A stretch of DNA of 64,000 bases from Sipunculus nudus (taxonomy: Eukaryota > Annelida > Sipuncula > Golfingiida > Sipunculidae), in NCBI GenBank assembly GCA_026874595.1, contig CM049318.1, forward strand, positions 2,415,741 to 2,479,740. The letters are read 5' to 3'. Shown piece after piece: positions 20,870-33,503 of this stretch. The notes under the pieces were generated by a model that saw nothing but the letters and a program-made list of their open reading frames with translations, was not told where the DNA came from and did no database searches. The position numbers were made by a program, and so were the translations under genes. The stretch's first letter is position 1. The number at the start of each line of letters is the position of its first letter.

Positions 20870-22310
20870 AGAGATCCTGAACCCTTGACTTCATAAGTTT
20901 TACATCACTAAAAGTCTGGTGAGTTTATAGAGTTCCTGACCCTTGATTTCATAAGCTTAATGTCACTAAAAGTCTGGTGAGCTTATAGAGTTTCTGAACC
21001 CTTGATTTCATTAGCTTAATGTCACTAAAAGTCTGGTGAGCTTATAGAGTTCCTGAACCCTTGATTTCATTAGCTTAATGTCACTAAAAGTCTGGTGAGC
21101 TTATAGAGATCCTGAACCCTTGATTTCATTAGCTTAATGTCACTAAAAGTCTGGTGAGCTTATAGAGATCCTGAACCCTTGATTTCATTAGCTTAATGTC
21201 ACTAAAAGTCTGGTGAGCTTATAGAGATCCTGAACCCTTGATTTCATTAGCTTAATGTCACTAAAAGTCTGGTGAGCTTATAGAGTTCCTGAACCCTTGA
21301 TTTCATTAGCTTAATGTCACTAAAAGTCTGGTGAGCTTATAGAGATCCTGAACCCTTGATTTCATTAGCTTAATGTCACTAAAAGTCTGGTGAGCTTATA
21401 GAGATCCTGAACCCTTGATTTCATTAGCTTAATGTCACTAAAAGTCTGGTGAGCTTATAGAGATCCTGAACCCTTGATTTCATTAGCTTAATGTCACTAA
21501 AAGTCTGGTGAGCTTATAGAGTTCCTGAACCCTTGATTTCATTAGCTTAATGTCACTAAAAGTCTGGTGAGCTTATAGAGATCCTGAACCCTTGATTTCA
21601 TTAGCTTAATGTCACTAAAAGTCTGGTGAGCTTATAGAGATCCTGAACCCTTGATTTCATTAGCTTAATGTCACTAAAAGTCTGGTGAGCTTATAGAGAT
21701 CCTGAACCCTTGATTTCATTAGCTTAATGTCACTAAAAGTCTGGTGAGCTTATAGAGTTCCTGAACCCTTGATTTCATTAGCTTAATGTCACTAAAAGTC
21801 TGGTGAGCTTATAGAGATCCTGAACCCTTGATTTCATTAGCTTAATGTCACTAAAAGTCTGGTGAGCCTTTAGAGTTCCTGAACCCTTGATTTCATTAGC
21901 TTAATGTCACTAAAAGTCTGGTGAGCTTATAGAGTTTCTGAACCCTTGATTTCATTAGCTTAATGTCACTAAAAGTCTGGTGAGCTTATAGAGATCCTGA
22001 ACCCTTGATTTCATTAGCTTAATGTCACTAAAAGTCTGGTGAGCTTATAGAGTTCCCGAACCCTTGATTTCATTAGCTTAATGTCACTAAAAGTCTGGTG
22101 AGCTTATAGAGTTCCTGAACCCTTGATTTCATTAGCTTAATGTCACTAAAAGTCTGGTGAGCTTATAGAGTTCCTGAACCCTTGATTTCATTAGCTTAAT
22201 GTCACTAAAAATCTGGTGAGCTTATAGAGTTCTTGAACCCTTGATTTCATTAGCTTAATGTCACTAAAAGTCTGGTGAGCTTATAGAGTTCCTGAACCCT
22301 TGACTTCACT
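20870..22310 (+). repeat. 59-bp minisatellite, ~24 copies with higher-order pattern
   Basis: Unit: TTGATTTCATTAGCTTAATG, TCACTAAAAGTCTGGTGAGC, TTATAGAGWTCCTGAACCC. Copies are nearly identical, differing mainly at GAGATCC versus GAGTTCC. From 21049 to 21817 the order is T-A-A-A repeated three times and then T-A, showing 236-bp (four-unit) blocks. The first two copies and the last few are more divergent. Confidence 0.97.
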
Positions 22311-22314
22311 TCAT

Positions 22315-22955
22315 TTGGATGAATTTTCTATAAAACACTCAGCAAAGTTCAAGACCTGACAAAATAACTATGTAATCTATTGATGCTGAACACAATTTAG
22401 CCTGAAAACCTCTGCTTGATATGATTAAACAGATACTATTTCCACAACTGGTTTCTTTTGATTTCACTGGAGTACGGTTATATTATTTTTCAAGCATATT
22501 GTAAGAAGTTTTTTTTCACCAGCTGGCTCTCTAACAGAAGAGGTCTAGTTTTGAGCAGCTGGCTTTCTGGTCGAAGAGGCCCTGTCTTTGTCAATTCATA
22601 CTTATTTTGACCTGCAGAGCTTATATTATTTGCATCAGAATTAAGAGTCTTGCAGATGATGCTAGCAGTCCGTGAAATGAGATACTGTCTTGTGCTATCT
22701 GGCAAACTCTTCAAAACAAAAATGTGGTTCTTTCATTATTTCATCATTTTGCCTTCCTGGCATTAGCAGTTTTCAAACAACAACATCCTAACCTGCCATT
22801 TTATCCAGCCTGTTTGTCTTTCTGTTAGCCTGTTTGATGACAACAGGTTATCTTACAGATAATGTGTAGATATTTTTTGTAAAAGTCCTGGGGTTAGGTG
22901 CACCTTCAAGCAAACAACTCTGGAGCAAATTCAGGGGTTAATCTGCAGTGATTAA
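22315..22955. other. Intron sequence, nothing recognised
   Basis: Two short direct phrases around CAGCTGGCTYTCTRRYMGAAGAGG (22520-22580), otherwise unremarkable. Confidence 0.5.
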
Positions 22956-22959
22956 TATA

Positions 22960-24795
22960 CAGTGAACTCCCGCATGACCCTGTTAAAGGGACCACCCCGC
23001 TAACACAACCACTTTTCTTGGTCCCAGAATTGTCTAATATAAATTATCATATAAAAAACTTCGGTAACACGACCACCCCGCTATCACGACCAACGACCAC
23101 CTTTTTTTGGTCCCAACCTTTAAGTGAGCCCCCGTATCACGACCACTGGTCTGTGGCGACCGCGGCCCGTTGAGCAGATGGCACGCTCATTGCCCAGCTT
23201 GGCCTTAGATAATAGCCCGTAATCAATTAGCCGTATTATGACCACTGGTCCAGGGCGACCGCGGCCCATTGAGCAGGTGACTCATCAATCGCCCAGCTCA
23301 GACTTAGATAATAGCCCCCGATTAATTAGCTGGGCACGTGGGGAAATCTGCCCAGCCATAGTTACGCTTGTTTATAATGCCGCCCAATCTGTTAGCCAAA
23401 CTATACGCATCAATAGATATTGGACTCCATGGTCCGGTACATTGTGTGTTGAGTAGGCCTACGGCTGTTAGATAAGCCTTAAACATACTGTTCAAAAAGG
23501 AGTATGGAAACCTGACACCACGCGCATACATTCAGGTGATTAAAGTAAAACTGTGAAAAATCACATTTCAATGATCAACCAAGAACCATTAACACTTAGA
23601 ATTATCCAGGCGTGTACTAAGTATTCGACAACAGACCATCTTTGTGTTAAGGCGCTGTCACACTCTAGCGTATGGAGCCAGCGTGTGAGGAACGTATGGA
23701 CTTTTTGGGCATACGCTGACATACGCTGAAACATGCTAGGGGTACGCTGAATACGTTTCTAGTATGCCAGGGTACGTCGGTGTAAACTGATGTACGCTGA
23801 CAGCCAAAATTTTTTTTGAACATGCACAAAAATTTTCAGCGTATGCCGACGTATGAATTTTACGCTCCTCATACGTTCCTCATACGCTGAACACGCTGGA
23901 GGTATGCTGAAGGTACGTTCCTCATACGTCGAATACGCTTCTCATACGTTGAAATTGATTGGGTCAGGAAACCTAGCGTTAGAGGAGCGTATAATGAAGG
24001 TGTGTCTGACGTGTGTCTTACCACTGGCTAACATTATGATGGTAGTTCTAACGACAGTCTAACGTACTCAACTTATGCCTAACGTGTTCTGAGCGTACAG
24101 CCAACTTATCCCATGTGTATTTTCCCGCGTATGGGGGTATATAAAGTCTCACATTTCTAAATCTTTTAAACCCCCCCCCCCACTGTGTACGCTACTCATA
24201 CGTTAGGCTGACGTTCCGCATACGTTTCTCATACGTCGGAGGTACGCTGATATACGTTACTCATACATCGGTATAGGTCCAACTCAAATACACATCACAT
24301 CAAATACACTCACATACGCTTTGCGTACGCTACTCATACGCTACTCATTTGCTGAAGGTAAGCTAGGCTCACGTTACTCTAACCATCATTAACCGAAAAT
24401 CGACCTCATATGCTGAAAAGTTGTGCGTATAAACAAGTTTTCGAAATATTCTATACGTTCCTCATATGCTGGCTCTATACGCTAGAGTGTGACAGCGCCT
24501 TTAAGACCAATGCTGTAAGAATGACTTAACGCCAACCATTTGTTTCATTTGTGTGCTTTATTTTTATGTGAATAAAACTTTTGAATCATATTCATGTTTT
24601 TTATTTATTTTTCTACATATTTTAAATTTTAAATTAAACAGGAACTACAACTTAACCCATATAAATATGAAATATGCATAATTGCCTGCGTTAATATTGG
24701 CAGACAAATTTACAATCATCCCGCTAACACGACCACCCGCTAACACGACCACTTTGCCTGGTCCCACAGCTGGTCGTGTTAGTGGGGTTTTACTG
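22960..24795. mobile_element. 1.8-kb DNA transposon with TA target duplication, hosting a nested element
   Basis: Left end CAGTGAACTCCCGC and right end (complement) CAGTAAAACCCCACTAACAC share the CAGTRAAMYCCC pattern, flanked by TA at 22958-22959 and 24796-24797. Near both ends are repeated phrases of the type CCGCTAACACGACCAC and GGTCCCA. No transposase frame is seen. A second transposon sits inside at 23650-24500. Confidence 0.75.
23650..24500. mobile_element. 851-bp nested MITE-like element with ~50-bp inverted ends and TTA duplication
   Basis: Left end AGGCGCTGTCACACTCTAGC and the complement of the right end agree over about 50 bp with few mismatches. TTA flanks both sides (23647-23649, 24501-24503), as in PIF/Harbinger-type insertions. 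The interior is dominated by dozens of TACG-containing decamers such as CATACGCTGA and CTCATACGTT, giving it far more CpG than the surrounding intron. No protein-coding frame. Confidence 0.82.
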
Positions 24796-24799
24796 TATT

Positions 24800-25670
24800 C
24801 AAATATGGCCAATCTGAGACCAAGACCAAAACTATGGCTGTGATTTGATACTAAGACTAATGAATCCAAGACAGTAACCAAGAGACAGGAAGCCAAGAGA
24901 CCAAATGCCATAAGACCTATGGCCCAAAGACCATATGTCTTGACAGCTGAGTGTCTCAAGACATACTGTATAACTTCAGATTGACACTCCAGATTCCTTT
25001 CACATCATTAAGCCTGTGCAATAATGTCAAAGAGCTTGAAACTGCAATCATGCTTGCCATGATAGCATTAGATACAATTTCTCAATGGTTTTCTTCAGTG
25101 ACAGAGAAATGGCATATGGCAACCAAGTTAGAGCTCCACATTAACTGCCAGGCAACTAGGATAAAACCTTGGTAGGATAAACTGATTAATCACCTTGAAA
25201 AATACCACCATTTTTTTAGCAACAAAGTAAACAGCATAGGTTATATCCAGTGTTGACTCATTACTTTAAACACTGGTAAATGTGTATCCATATATCTCTT
25301 AGGTTTAATTTTGTTCATTTCACTCTGTTTTTCCATTCATGAGTTATTAAAATTTTTTATGAGATTTTTTATCCTTGACCTTTCTATAGCTGGGAATCAA
25401 TTAATATTTGCTTCTTATGAGTTTTATTTATGCTTGATTTAAATTTTTCTATTCTCAGGAATTAATTGATATATTTTTTTCTTAGTTTTGCTGTTTTCAC
25501 TGACTTTTCTGTACATGAGAACTGATTTGTCATCATCTTGGTTCACCCTTTGATGGGCCTTTAATCTCAGGCAGGTGTAAGGCTTAAACCAAATCCAGAT
25601 ATTTCTTATGATGGATATGTACTCATCACACATGGCAACCAAGTTTAATCTCTTCAAGAACTAGGATGAA
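24800..25670. other. Intron sequence, nothing firm
   Basis: AT-rich, without exon-like features. The section 25270-25660 resembles 38050-38470 (both mention TTTCTATGCTTR/ATCAATWAAT and TTAATCTCAGGC), so it is probably an old repeat. Confidence 0.45.
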
Positions 25671-25674
25671 ATCT

Positions 25675-26145
25675 AGGTGGCTGAGCTGGCTGCACTAAAT
25701 GAACTCTTCATCCCTTGCATAATCTGACACAGTTGGAAGTCTGCCAAAGCTATAAATAGATCCAGGCACAATCTTGGCCTGTTGGTAAATCTGTTTACAC
25801 ATACTCAAAGCTACTATTTTTTTTCAAGCTATATATCCATGAGATTGTTTTATTATAATATTTTGAATAATAAAATATGTAGTAATTTCATTGATAAAGG
25901 TCCAATAATACTGCCCAACAATCATTTAAATAAAATTAAACAAGGCCTACAAGCCTAATGCTGACCTTTGCAATAAGATTACACCAGGTATAATGCTTCA
26001 ATGCTGGACCATTACGTTTCAAGAACATGTGTAACATGTATATGAACAATGCAAGTACTAAACACTTAGAACAAGAAACAATTAAACAAACATCACTGCT
26101 GAAATTCTTGCATGGGTGCACACAACATAAAAACTAGAATACAGG
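25675..26145 (+). repeat. Partial copy of the ~1.1-kb dispersed family
   Basis: Pieces matching the family at 12745-13900 in rearranged order: AGCTATAAATAGATCCAGGC at about 25748, then AATGCTTCAATGCTGGACCA and AACATCACTGCTGAAATTCT. Confidence 0.75.
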
Positions 26146-26149
26146 TAGT

Positions 26150-26800
26150 CAACAAGTGACTACGTGTATCTGCCAAAATCAGAGTTGGACCAGTGAAGTG
26201 AGGCATGGATTGAGTGGCAAGGGGATATAGAGTGAGATGTGTTGCAAAATAGCCTGGATGTCTGCAGCTGAAATGTGTATGTAGGTTGTGCAGAAGCTGT
26301 CCAAGTTGTATACATATGCAAAATTTTAGGCAGATAAGTCAAACCACTACTGAGATATGAGTGTTTTTAGCCCATGGCAGACAAACAGACACCAATTTTA
26401 GGTAGGATTAAGAACTATGTGAGATCTATACACATGCAAAATTTAATGGGGATATGTCAAACCAGTCCTGAGATATAAGCCTGAAAATCTGCAGTGTATA
26501 CATAAATGAAGGTGGCCCCACCTGCCACAAAATCCAGAAACTATCCAAGATGTATAAACCTGCGAAATTTTGGGCATATATGTCAAACCACTGCCGAGAT
26601 ATAAGTAATTTTATCCCATCGCAAACAGGCAGACACTGTGCAAATTGGTTGCAGGTGGCGCCACCAGATTTGCATATGACAAGGAGCTATGTGAGATCTA
26701 TACACATGCAAAATTTTGGCCCAACTGGTCAAACGGTTCCCAAGATATGAGCTTGGATGTCTGCAGCTTAACCGTGAATGTAGGTGGCGCCACCTGTCAT
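26150..26800 (+). repeat. Second GGTGGCGCCACC array
   Basis: Parallel to 14440-15300. Perfect palindromes at 26654-26665 and 26783-26794, with the same GGTCAAACGGTTCCCAAGAT section between them. Confidence 0.85.
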
Positions 26801-26811
26801 AAAATAAAAAC

Positions 26812-27830
26812 AAGGCCTACAGGCCTAATGCGAACCTGTGCACTGGGAAATACACCAGGTTTAATGCTTCAATGCTGGACCATTACTTTTCATGTATATG
26901 AACTATGCAAGTACTAAACAAGTTGAATAAGAAACAATTACACAAACATCACTGCTGAAATTCTGGCATAGGTGCCACTAAAAACACTAAAAAGATTGTA
27001 GCTGGCACCACCAGTCTTGTATACAAAGAAGCTATCAGAGATATATACAAACGCCCAATTTCAGACTGATATATCAAACCCCTCTTGTGAAATAAGCAGG
27101 GAAATACACTGTGCAAAAATTATTGTATGTGGCGCCACCAGTCTTGTACACTATAAAGCTACCAGATATGTATAAACATGCCCAATTTTAGGCTGATGTA
27201 TCAAATTTCTCTGTAGAAATAAGCAGGTGCATACACTGCAAAAGTCAATGGTGGCACCACCTGTCTTGTAAATGAGAATACCATCAAAGACACATAGACA
27301 GGTCAAAATATTAGGCCAATACATCAAACTTACCTTGAGTCTGATGCATGGGGCTGACCAGGCTTAGGTGAGAAAGGCTGTTGCTCGAGTGAACTGTGAC
27401 AAGTTGCTTCCTCAGAACACTGCACTGAGTGAACTCATGACCTGCACCTGGCCAGACTGAGTGAACTTTTGACCTGTACCTGGCTGCACTGAGTGAACTC
27501 TTGACCTGTTGCATAATCTGACACAGTTGGCAGTCTGCCAAAGCTATAAATAGATCCAGGCTGAACTTTGGTGCCAAATCTGATCCAGTGAGAAGTCTGC
27601 CAAAGCTATAAATAGAATGCAGCTACTGCACTGAGTTAACTCTTGACCTATACCTGGTGGCACTTCTTCCAATCCTGGCACTGTGCCGCAACTATTTATA
27701 GAGCTGACATCATCTTGGCTAATGGCCAACATCAGGGCACTGGCAATCTGCCAATGGTAAATCAAGTGCTGCCATCTGTACATAAAAGTGGTTCCCACTT
27801 GAAATAACTTTGAAATAAATATTCCCAATA
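26812..27830 (+). repeat. Dispersed ~1.1-kb family (copy 3), with DR2-like sites
   Basis: Begins AACAAGGCCTACAGGCCTAA and keeps the whole family order. Contains TGAACTCATGACCT (27430), TGAACTTTTGACCT (27462) and TGAACTCTTGACCT (27494), each the complement of an AGGTCA-N2-AGTTCA direct repeat. Confidence 0.85.
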
Positions 27831-27916
27831 CAAAATGCTTTTCAGCTGACTTTTTATAAAAAAGAGATCAGGAATATATGTAAAACTAGACATTTCTTGG
27901 CACCGCAGGTGCCATA

Positions 27917-29177
27917 GTATCCCCAGACAAGTACCCCCCCCCCCCCCTTTAAGAATAGGCCCCCCCATGTTCAGCAACAATTAATATCAGACCACACCCA
28001 TAGAAAAGGTCACTCTCATAGAAAAGGTCATGACCCCAATTTCAATATACATCATCCCCTAACCCATGTCTATGTATATGCATAATATGAAAGAAATCTG
28101 TCCATTAGTTTTTGACTTATAATGCTCACAGAACTGTTAAGTGGCAATGATTGGGTATTAAATGGCACAAAAACAAGTAAAAGAATAACAGGTGGCGCTA
28201 TCAGTTTCCGGTACATGACAATACTATTCAAGATCTTCAATCAAGTTGATTTTTGAACCAATCCATGCATCCCTTATTGAGATATAAATGATTTTGTGTA
28301 ATTTTCACCATATATGGAAATATTCAAGGTCAAGGCCACTCTAATAGGAAAGATCATGACCCCAATATATATATACATCATCCCATAACCCAAGTCTATG
28401 TATATGCATAATATGAAAGAAATCTGTCAATTAGTTTTTGACTTATAATGCTCACAGTACTGTTAAGTGGCAATGATGGGGGCATTAAACGGCACGAAAA
28501 CAAGTAAAAGAATAACAGGTGGTGCCACCTGTTTCCAGTACATGACATTACTATCCAAGATCTTTGGTCAAGTTGATTTTTGGACCAATCCATGCATCCC
28601 TTATTGAGAGATTAATGATTTTGTGTGATTTTTACCATAAATGGCAATATTCAAGGTCAAGACCACTCTCATAGAAAAGGTCATGACCCCAATTTAAATG
28701 AACATCATCCCATAACCCATATCTATGTATATGCATAATATAAAAGAAAGCTGTTCATTAGTTTTTGACTTATAATGCTCACAGTACTGTCAAGTAGCAA
28801 TTTTGGGGATATTAAACGGCATGAAAACAAGTAAAGAATGATAGGTGGCGCCACCAGTTTCTGGAACATGACAACCCTATCCATGATCTTCCATCAACTT
28901 GATTTTGGGATCAATCCATGCAAGTTTTCTTGAGATATTTAAGAATTTGTGTGATTTTCCCCAAAATTGAACCTATTCAAGGTCAAGGTCACTCTTCTAG
29001 TTGAGGTCATGACCTCATTTTAAATAGGCGTCGTCCTCTCACCCATATCTATACATATACCAAGTTTGGTAAAGATCTGTGAAATATTTTTTGAGTTATC
29101 GCGCCAACAAGATTTATATGCCGCGGCGGCGGGACCATTATGAAAACATAGTATCCCCCGACTTTGTCTGGGGATAC
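27917..29177. mobile_element. Inverted-repeat element carrying three ~330-bp tandem units
   Basis: Ends GTATCCCCAGACAA (27917-27930) and TTGTCTGGGGATAC (29164-29177) are exact complements. Inside, a poly-C run (27934-27947) is followed by three tandem units starting near 28000, 28330 and 28660, each with CATGACCCCAATTT, AATCTGTCCATTAGTTTTTG and an ACAGGTGGYGCYA section. The last one has GGTGGCGCCACC at 28844-28855. No coding frame. The target duplication is not clear. Confidence 0.72.
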
Positions 29178-29199
29178 AATTATGCATACAGATGCATAC

Positions 29200-31080
29200 T
29201 TAATGCAAAATTAAAATACATATATATCTATGTTTTTGCAAATTCTTGAATTAAGTTGAGTAGGGATACCAATAATTCATAATCCATGTACAGTTGTCTT
29301 TATAAGCCACAGAGAGCTAAATATCCATGATTGTAACATTTCCTGATATGATGAATAGCCCAAATCATAAATCTAATTTTTTAAAAAGCTTTTTAAAAAA
29401 CTTTTTTGTCAATATTAACCAAAGATAACCTGAAATCTAAATGTCTAGTGGCATGATGTAATAGATGCTGATAAACTGGTGCCAGGCTAGATGTAACAGC
29501 ATCACAGAGCTAACTTATATGGTAAAATGACTCAATTTAATCTCCAAAATTCAGCCAAATCATTCATGTGGAAGCATTAATCAATTAGTATAAGAATTAT
29601 TGTAGGGATTATTCTTGTAAAATATTTAACAAACTTGCTTCGGTGGCATCAGTCAAAAAATGTTTTGCAGGCTTATAACTCCTATAAAAAGATACAGCAA
29701 ACTGGCTAAGTTTAGCTTCCCATAACTCAGCCAAAAAGCACTGAACAAAAACCATTTGAATAAACTTGAATTATCAATATCTGAGGTGATAAATTAATGA
29801 GTGATTTAAGAAATTGGCCCAGTGTTTTTTTAGAAGATCTTTGTAGCTACTGAGCTAAAATGGGCTGTTATGGCATATGACTAAATTCAGCTTCCAATAA
29901 CTTAGCCAAAAGTCACTGGACAGAGACCATTTGAACAAACTTCAGAAAGCACTACCCTAGGATCATTTCTGTGTGATATTAAAAATTTTCACCATATGGT
30001 TTCATCGAAGAAGTTTTTTGTAGCCCTCAGTGTGATACAGGCACTGATGACCCCGTAAAAAAAAGGCCGATGCAGGTGGCGCCACCAATACCTAAATATA
30101 ATAATTTAGCTTGACAGTTACATCATGAACCATTTTAAAACTGAAATAGGCTTAAATTATAAGGATTTATGTCCGTAGAAAACAGGTTGATGTAGATGGC
30201 ACCATAAAAACTATAATTTCAAATTTGAGTCATGTGACCAACATTTGCACAAAACTTGGTTATGCTAGCTCCTGTCAATTCTGAGATTGTTATGTCAGTA
30301 TCACTCCGCTTACCTGGCAAAATCACTAAGTTTAAATTCCTGAAACTCTGAAAAAATCCATCAATACCAAAGCCATTGAACAAACTTGGAAGTGCTTAAC
30401 TCTGGGATAATTTCTGTGAAATATTGAACCATTTGTCCAAATGATTTTGGAGAAGAAGAATTTTCAAATGTTTTTAGCCTTTTCTCTGTGAAATGTAAGT
30501 TAATGCATGTGGCCCCACAAAAAACTCAACCCCCAACATTTGATATGTGAAAGTTTTTTGCATACATTTATTGGGATGTTAGCTCAAGCTATTCCTGAGA
30601 AATTATGGGTTAATGTTCCAATAACCAATGACCCTTGTACAGAAAAGGTTGATGCAGGTTGTGCTACCACTACCTCAAATTCATATATGAGTCATGTGAC
30701 CAACACTGGCATTAAATCTGGTGAAGATAACTCCAGCTGTTTCTGAATTGGTAATTTAAGTATCCTTTTTTGGCTAAATGACTAAGTTCAGCATCCTGTA
30801 ATTTGGCTAAAAATTAAACGAAATGGAACCATTCAAACAAACTGAGAGAGGTTTTTTTCCAGAATTTGTTCCTCTTAAATATTGAACAATATGGCTAGAA
30901 AGTTTTGGAATAAATGCAGATAGCAAAAATAAAATAAGCAAAATCAAATAGTTTTTTCAGACGACCAATTTTTTCAATAAAATTTGGTGATGCTAGCTGC
31001 TACCTATTTTGAGATAGTATGGGTTAATGTATGGATGACTGATGACATCACACCAATGCATAAGCTCACAGGTTAGCTAC
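29200..31080 (+). repeat. ~2-kb dispersed repeat array (copy 2)
   Basis: Same sections and order as 17640-19765, including ACCATTTGAACAAACTTCAG, GCAGGTGGCGCCACCAATAC (palindrome at 30075-30086) and TGAGTCATGTGACCAACA. Ends near GCATAAGCTCACAGGTTAGC. Confidence 0.8.
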
Positions 31081-31389
31081 AAAAGTGTCATAGCATCTTT
31101 CACATTAATTCTCTCTGCATAGAGAGGGTACTGTTTTGTATGTGACAATTTAAACACTGCATAAAACCAGAAAAGAAAGTCAATATTTGAATGTTTGCTC
31201 TTTTTCTTTCACTTTTAAATTTCCCTTTTAAAGTGTTCAGATAATATCTAATGACTGCTCAAGTTCATATAATTCTATTTCAGTCTTACTAATGAAACAG
31301 AACTACCAATACTGTAACCAGAACACACATACTAACATATGCATCAACCACCCGCAAACTTTTAACTATGATTGCCATAATAAAATTTT

Positions 31390-32090
31390 CAATCATCCTT
31401 TTGGAACACTGACCAATGAAAATGTTCTTCTGGCCTGCTTGCATCATTTTTTTTAACAATGACTGACATAAAGTTTCTTCTGGACTGCTAGCATCATTTT
31501 TGGAACATTGACCAATGACAAAATATTTTCTGGACTGCTTGCATCATTTTTGGAATATTGACCAATGACAAAATATTTTCTGGACTGCTAGCATCATTTT
31601 TGGAACATTGACCAATGACAATATACTTCTGGACTGCTAGCATCATTTTTGGAACATTGACTAATGACAAAATATTTTCTGGCCTACTTGCATCATTTTT
31701 GGAACATTGACCAATGACAAAATATTTTCTGGACTGCTAGCATCATTTTTGGAACATTGGCCAATGACAAAATATTTTCTGGACTGCTTGCATCATTTTT
31801 GGAACATTGACCAATGACAAAATATTTTCTGCACTGCTAGTATCATTTTTGGAACATTGACCAATGACAAAATATTTTCTGGACTGCTTGCATCATTTTT
31901 GGAACATTGACCAATGACAAAATATTTTCTGGACTGCTAGCATCATTTTTGGAACATTGACCAATGACAAAATATTTTCTGGACTGCCAGCATCATTTTT
32001 GGAACATTGACCAATGACAAAATATTTTCTGGACCGCTAGCATCATTTTTGGAACATTGAGCATGAAAAAGCTTCTTATGGCCTGCTAGC
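31390..32090 (+). repeat. 50-bp minisatellite, ~13 copies
   Basis: Unit GCATCATTTTTGGAACATTG, ACCAATGACAAAATATTTTC, TGGACTGCTA. Most copies differ at one or two positions (CTTGC versus CTAGC alternates in several). The edges (31390-31480 and 32060-32150) are clearly more diverged than the middle. Confidence 0.95.
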
Positions 32091-32149
32091 ATCTATTTTG
32101 GAACACTGAACACAGCAAAAGTTCTTCTGACTGGCCTAAATTATTAGGA

Positions 32150-33500
32150 GAACATTGCTCAAGGCAATGTGTGATCTAGTCTGCTAAGTCTATAGCTGTA
32201 CAGAGCTTTCCAAATACCAGTCCTGTTTCTGAAATTTCAGTCAAACAGCCTGTGGTTAACTTGAAACTTCAATTCCTGTTTGAGATTTATTGATGTATTG
32301 GGTAACACAATACTTCACTTGTGACTCGATATACACAGCAGGATACATATAGTATAGTTTGATAATATTTTAAAATGTTTAAAAATGTGAAAATATTCTT
32401 CCACATTTAATTAGAAAGATAAGTAAACAAACATCCTCCTATGTTTCAGTATTCACCATGAATTTGTCTTTTCAGGAATAAACAAAAATACCTTTGAAAC
32501 AACATATTCTATTTTTTAACCACGCCAAAAAATACTTGCTTCTAACCAATAACATTTACCTTAACATATGCCCAGAAACTTATGTTTAACATCTTTTGTC
32601 CTTAAAATTTTCATCAGATAATCAGATAATGTAGAAATATGGACATTCAAGGACTCAAAATCAATATCTGACTTAATAATACAACTGTCTATAGTTACAG
32701 CCTGATTTAGGACAAATCAATCCCAAGGGGTAAATTGCTGTGATTGCTCTCAAGAATACAACAGGAAGATGAAGAAGAAACACTGTTTTTTCTTAATTAA
32801 GGTATACTTGGTGTAGAGTCAGTGTCCTATTATACCTAACACTGACAACCCTTAAAGGAAGTGGCTAAGCTCGCGATGAAGATGAAATTTTAAGCTTCTC
32901 GTGGGGTCTGCTTGTGAATAACAGATCACTTTATTTGATGTAGTTTGTGCCCTCCACAATATGTTTCCAAGCAACGTCCAGATTTTGCAAAGAAAAGAGA
33001 AAAACAGATCCATCATTCACAGAACGACAGGACGAGGCCAGATATTTTCCCCTACCGTAAACTAGTATCAGGATGATAAAACAACACAAAACCAGCACCA
33101 GGGCTTAAATGCTGATATATATTGTAACTGTCTGCCACACCAGCAATTCAAGTACAATCTCTCTCTTTGCCATTAGATGCTACTTATTTGACTAATGGGA
33201 ATACCACACTTGACCTGGATTTATCCTAACATGAGAAATGCTTTGCATTTGTTCTGTTTACTGTTATGGCTTACTTTACTGGTAGAGTATTGAGCATATA
33301 TATCCATCTCAATAAAGGCTTTTTACACTTTTGTCTGTGTAAAATAATTTCACTAGTATATGCAGGGATATCAACTTTGACCACTGTGCCAGTAAGGATA
33401 TGCTCTTTTAATGCATGAGTTAAAATTCAAAATTGGTGCACCAACACAAAAACAAATGCTGTGTCTGTGTCATGAGATATATCAATACCTTGAAAATTTA
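32150..33500. other. Intron sequence, nothing recognised
   Basis: AT-rich, no exon, RNA gene or repeat structure that I can support. Confidence 0.5.
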
Positions 33501-33503
33501 GTC

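Noticed and set aside
24645-24959. 104-residue minus-strand frame
   Set aside because: Spans the end of the TA-flanked transposon and a run of ACCAAGAGACC-like low-complexity text; no domain.
31390-32090. CRISPR-like regular array
   Set aside because: The 50-bp units are contiguous without unique spacers, and the window is eukaryotic.
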